16,305 bases of DNA, taken from contig JBKPNX010000234.1 in NCBI GenBank assembly GCA_046732855.1, positions 1-16,305 of the forward strand. Reading direction: 5' to 3'. The position numbers and the translations under genes are program-made. This stretch comes from JBKPNX01 sp046732855. Its GTDB lineage: Bacteria > Pseudomonadota > Alphaproteobacteria > Geminicoccales > Geminicoccaceae. The notes under the pieces were generated by a model. The model was given only the letters and a program-made list of their open reading frames with translations, was not told the origin of the DNA and ran no database searches. Below are positions 14,004-16,305 of the stretch, piece by piece (the stretch's first letter is position 1; the number at the start of each line of letters is the position of its first letter).

Positions 14004-15413
14004 ATGGAAGCCACCTCGCTCGCCTTCAAGGACAACGCCCGCCGGGCGCTCGCGGACCCGGTGCTGCAGCAGGCGTTGTCTCTCGCCAAGAGCGGCTTTC
14101 AGGAAAAGCGTCGCGCCGCCGCCGCCGCGCTGCCGGAATTCGAGGCGCTGCGCGATCAGGCCAAGGCGATCAAGGACCACACGCTCGCCCACCTCGATCT
14201 CTATCTCGAAGCGTTCGAGCAGCGGGTGCTCGAGCAGCGCGGCAAGGTGCACTGGGCGCGCGATGCCGCCGAGGCGCGCGCGGTGGTGCTCCGCCTGTGC
14301 AAGGGCGCGGGCGCCCGCTCGGTGACCAAGAGCAAGAGCATGGTCGCCGAGGAGATCGGCCTCAATGAGGCGCTCGAGGCGAACGGCATCCGCCGCGTCG
14401 AGACGGATCTCGGCGAGTACATCGTGCAGCTGGCCGGCGAGACCCCGAGCCACATCCTGGCGCCTGCGATCCACATGACCAGGCAGCGCATCGCCGGTCT
14501 TTTCGCCGAGCACCACGGCACGCCGCCGGTCGAGCAGCCGGAGGCCCTGCTCGCCGAAGCGCGGCGCGAGCTGCGCCAGCGCTACTTCGAGGCCGAGGTC
14601 GGCATCACCGGCGCGAATTTTCTGATCGCCGAGACCGGCTCGGTGATGCTGGTGACCAACGAGGGCAACGCCGAGCTGACGCAGGGCCTGCCCAAGGTCC
14701 ACATCGTCATCGCGAGCCTCGAGAAGGTCGTGCCGACGCTCGAGGACGCCTGCACGCTGCTGCGGGTGCTGGCCCGCTCGGCGACCGGGCAGGAGTTCGC
14801 CGCGTACACCACGGTGCTGACCGGGCCGAAGCGTCCCGCCGATCTCGATGGGCCGATCGCGTTCCACGTGGTCCTGGTCGACAATGGCCGCAGCGCGATG
14901 ATCGGCAGCGAGTTCCAGGACATCCTGCGCTGCATCCGGTGCGGCGCCTGCATGAACCACTGCCCGGTCTACCTGGTCGCTGGCGGCCATTCTTACGGCT
15001 GGGTCTATCCCGGGCCCATGGGCGCGGTGCTGACCCCGAACTTCATCGGCATCGAGCAGGCGTATCATCTGCCGAGCGCCTCGACCTTCTGCGGCCGCTG
15101 CGAGCAGGTCTGCCCGGTGCGCATCCCGCTGCCCAAGATGATGCGCCATTGGCGCGAGCAGCAGTTCAGTAAGGGCCTCAGTCCGCCGGCAGGGCGCTAC
15201 GGCACCCGGCTCTGGGCATTCGTCGCTAAACGGCCGGCGCTCTACCACGCCGGCGCGCGTCTGGCCGCCGGGCTGCTCGGTCTGCTCGGCCGCCGCACCG
15301 GCCGCTTTCGCACGCTGCCCATGGCCGGGGGCTGGACCGGCTCGCGCGACTTTCCGGCGCCACAGGGGTCGACGTTCCAGGCGCTGTGGCGCGCCGCGCG
15401 GAAAGATCGATGA
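14004..15413 (+). CDS. lutB: L-lactate utilisation iron-sulfur protein LutB/LldF
   Basis: The 469-residue length and layout match LutB. An N-terminal LUD-type domain covers about 60-300, with SKSMVAEEIGLNEALEANG near 110-128, the ITGANFLIAETGSVMLVTNEGN stretch (in parts, 201-222) and GPKRPADLDGP. A ferredoxin-like region follows, with C310-x2-C313-x2-C316-x3-C320 (CIRCGACMNHCPVY) and C363-x2-C366-x3-C370 (CGRCEQVCPVRIPL). These cysteines would hold two 4Fe-4S clusters that pass electrons from lactate oxidation. The stop overlaps the lutC start as ATGA (15410-15413). All cluster ligands I would expect are present. Confidence 0.95.
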   Translation: MEATSLAFKDNARRALADPVLQQALSLAKSGFQEKRRAAAAALPEFEALRDQAKAIKDHTLAHLDLYLEAFEQRVLEQRGKVHWARDAAEARAVVLRLCKGAGARSVTKSKSMVAEEIGLNEALEANGIRRVETDLGEYIVQLAGETPSHILAPAIHMTRQRIAGLFAEHHGTPPVEQPEALLAEARRELRQRYFEAEVGITGANFLIAETGSVMLVTNEGNAELTQGLPKVHIVIASLEKVVPTLEDACTLLRVLARSATGQEFAAYTTVLTGPKRPADLDGPIAFHVVLVDNGRSAMIGSEFQDILRCIRCGACMNHCPVYLVAGGHSYGWVYPGPMGAVLTPNFIGIEQAYHLPSASTFCGRCEQVCPVRIPLPKMMRHWREQQFSKGLSPPAGRYGTRLWAFVAKRPALYHAGARLAAGLLGLLGRRTGRFRTLPMAGGWTGSRDFPAPQGSTFQALWRAARKDR

Positions 15414-16108
15414 GCGAGGACGCGCGCGCTGCGGTGCTTGGCCGCCTGCGTCGGGCGCTCGGCCGAGGGCGCGATGCCGACGCGCTCCGCCGCGCCATGC
15501 GCCAGCGCCTCAGCGCGCCGCGCGCCAACCTGATCCCGGCGCGGGCCGATCTCGATCAGGACGGCCGGATCAGGCTGTTCATCGCCCAGGCGGAGGCGGT
15601 CCACGCCACGGTGCGGCGGGTCGACCGCTACCGCGATCTGCCGGATGCGGTGATCGACTATCTGCGCCGGCATAATCTCCCGCCGCGCCTGGCCATGGCG
15701 AGTGATCCCCTTCTTGCCCAGGCCGACTGGCGCGGCACCATGCTGGAGATTCACCACGGCCCCGCGGTCGATCAGGACCTGGTCGGGCTGACCACCGCGT
15801 ACGCCGGCATCGCCGAAACCGGCACGCTGATGCTGCTGTCGGCGCCGGAGACCCCGACCACGCTCGCTTTCCTGCCTGAGACCTCGCTCGTCGCGCTCTC
15901 GGCCGGGCGGATCCTGCGGGCGTACGAGGACGGCTTTGCCCTGTTGCGCAAGGAGCGGGGCGCGCTGCCGCGCTCGCTCAATTTCATCACCGGGCCGTCG
16001 CGCTCGGGCGACATCGAGCAGACTTTGCAGTTGGGCGCGCACGGCCCGCGCCGGCTGTGCGTGCTGCTGGTCGACGAGCCGCCAGGCGGGGCAGGGGCAG
16101 CGGCGTGA
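15410..16108 (+). CDS. lutC: L-lactate utilisation protein LutC/LldG, LUD domain
   Basis: This 232-residue protein belongs to the LutC/YkgG (LUD) family. The conserved LUD segments are GLTTAYAGIAETGTLMLLS near 129-147, LPETSLVALSAGRIL and the C-terminal NFITGPSRSGDIEQTLQLGAHGPRRL (in parts, about 190-215). It is the third partner of LutAB; its exact part in lactate oxidation is not settled. I chose the ATG at 15410, which overlaps the lutB stop, over an ATG eight codons upstream that would lie wholly inside lutB. The last four bases form GTGA with the next gene. No lactate permease or LutR/LldR regulator is encoded next to the operon in this window. Confidence 0.93.
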   Translation: MSEDARAAVLGRLRRALGRGRDADALRRAMRQRLSAPRANLIPARADLDQDGRIRLFIAQAEAVHATVRRVDRYRDLPDAVIDYLRRHNLPPRLAMASDPLLAQADWRGTMLEIHHGPAVDQDLVGLTTAYAGIAETGTLMLLSAPETPTTLAFLPETSLVALSAGRILRAYEDGFALLRKERGALPRSLNFITGPSRSGDIEQTLQLGAHGPRRLCVLLVDEPPGGAGAAA

Positions 16109-16305
16109 GCCGGCCGCGCCGCCCGACCGCGGAGGAGCTGGCGCTGTGGCGCCGCGCCATGGGCATCAACGCGCCGCAACCGGAGCGCACCCCTGTCCCG
16201 CCTGTCCCACCGGCCGCGCCGCCCGCGCTCAGGCTGGAACGCAGGCCTGCAGTGAGCCAGACGCGCCGCGTCTCGGCAGCGCTCGACCCGCACCGTCCGG
16301 TCGGT
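16105..16305 (+). CDS. Smr-domain protein, 5' part only (runs off the window)
   Basis: An open frame of 67 codons starts at a GTG overlapping the lutC stop (GTGA, 16105-16108), with AGGGG at 16093-16097 as ribosome binding site, and runs to the end of the window without a stop. The product begins SRPRRPTAEELALWRRAMG, close to the N-terminus of alphaproteobacterial Smr (MutS2-type nuclease domain) proteins, and continues with a Pro-rich linker. In related genomes smr follows mltA directly, which supports the call. The nuclease domain itself lies beyond the window and cannot be checked. Overlap with lutC suggests translational coupling to the lut operon. Confidence 0.65.
   Translation, partial: MSRPRRPTAEELALWRRAMGINAPQPERTPVPPVPPAAPPALRLERRPAVSQTRRVSAALDPHRPVG

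Noticed and set aside
13146..15248. 700-codon open frame on the minus strand opposite lutA/lutB
   Set aside because: It is the antisense shadow of lutAB. Its product is low-complexity (Arg, Ala, Gly, His rich) with no domain, whereas the plus strand has complete iron-sulfur motifs.
1..16305. Mobile elements, phage genes, CRISPR arrays, tRNA or rRNA genes
   Set aside because: I saw no transposase or integrase motifs, no regularly spaced repeats, and no tRNA or rRNA signature in the non-coding gaps.

Overview
The window is GC-rich and densely coded. It looks like chromosomal DNA of an alphaproteobacterium, probably of the Rhodospirillales/Geminicoccales type. The main evidence is the cluster secB, histidine phosphatase, fxsA, then divergently timA (Tim44-like), mltA and, further on, the start of an Smr-domain gene. 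The fxsA/timA/mltA/smr neighbourhood near secB is a familiar alphaproteobacterial arrangement. Codon use is GC-ending throughout, so nearly every gene casts long antisense shadow ORFs. I saw no insertion sequence, phage gene, CRISPR array, tRNA or rRNA.

Layout. 1-700: a small secreted six-cysteine protein of unknown function, preceded by a strong hairpin. 889-2327 (minus): an anti-sigma/ECF sigma operon with an ATGA overlap. 2328-2950: a gene-free stretch of about 620 bases with two perfect inverted repeats and a candidate ECF-type promoter. 2951-4294 (minus): PmbA/TldE. 4415-4996 (minus): a MazEF-type toxin-antitoxin pair with a very clear promoter, placed so that the antitoxin mRNA could be leaderless. 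5171-6427 (minus): an M20-family hydrolase with an altered metal-site segment. 6595-8673 (minus): a membrane-anchored LysM protein with a very long Pro/Ala-rich spacer, driven by a good sigma-70-like promoter. 8891-9472 (plus): a LOG-family protein. 9475-11099 (minus): secB, histidine phosphatase and fxsA. 11205-13096 (plus): timA and mltA. 13203-16108 (plus): lutABC, three iron-sulfur/oxidoreductase subunits for L-lactate oxidation, with their own candidate promoter. 16105-end (plus): the truncated start of an Smr-domain protein, overlapping lutC.

How the genes fit together. Much of the window concerns the cell envelope and protein quality: SecB export, the inner-membrane proteins FxsA and TimA, the murein transglycosylase MltA, a LysM wall-binding protein, PmbA proteolysis, and an ECF sigma system with a transmembrane regulator. 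The lutABC operon is a metabolic cassette lying between mltA and smr. The toxin-antitoxin pair is the only clearly accessory module. I did not find a convincing new multi-gene system. The points most worth a second look are the lut insertion with coupled smr, the leaderless mazE promoter, the cysteine-free anti-sigma factor with its upstream palindromes, the altered M20 active site and the LEA-like patch in the LysM protein.
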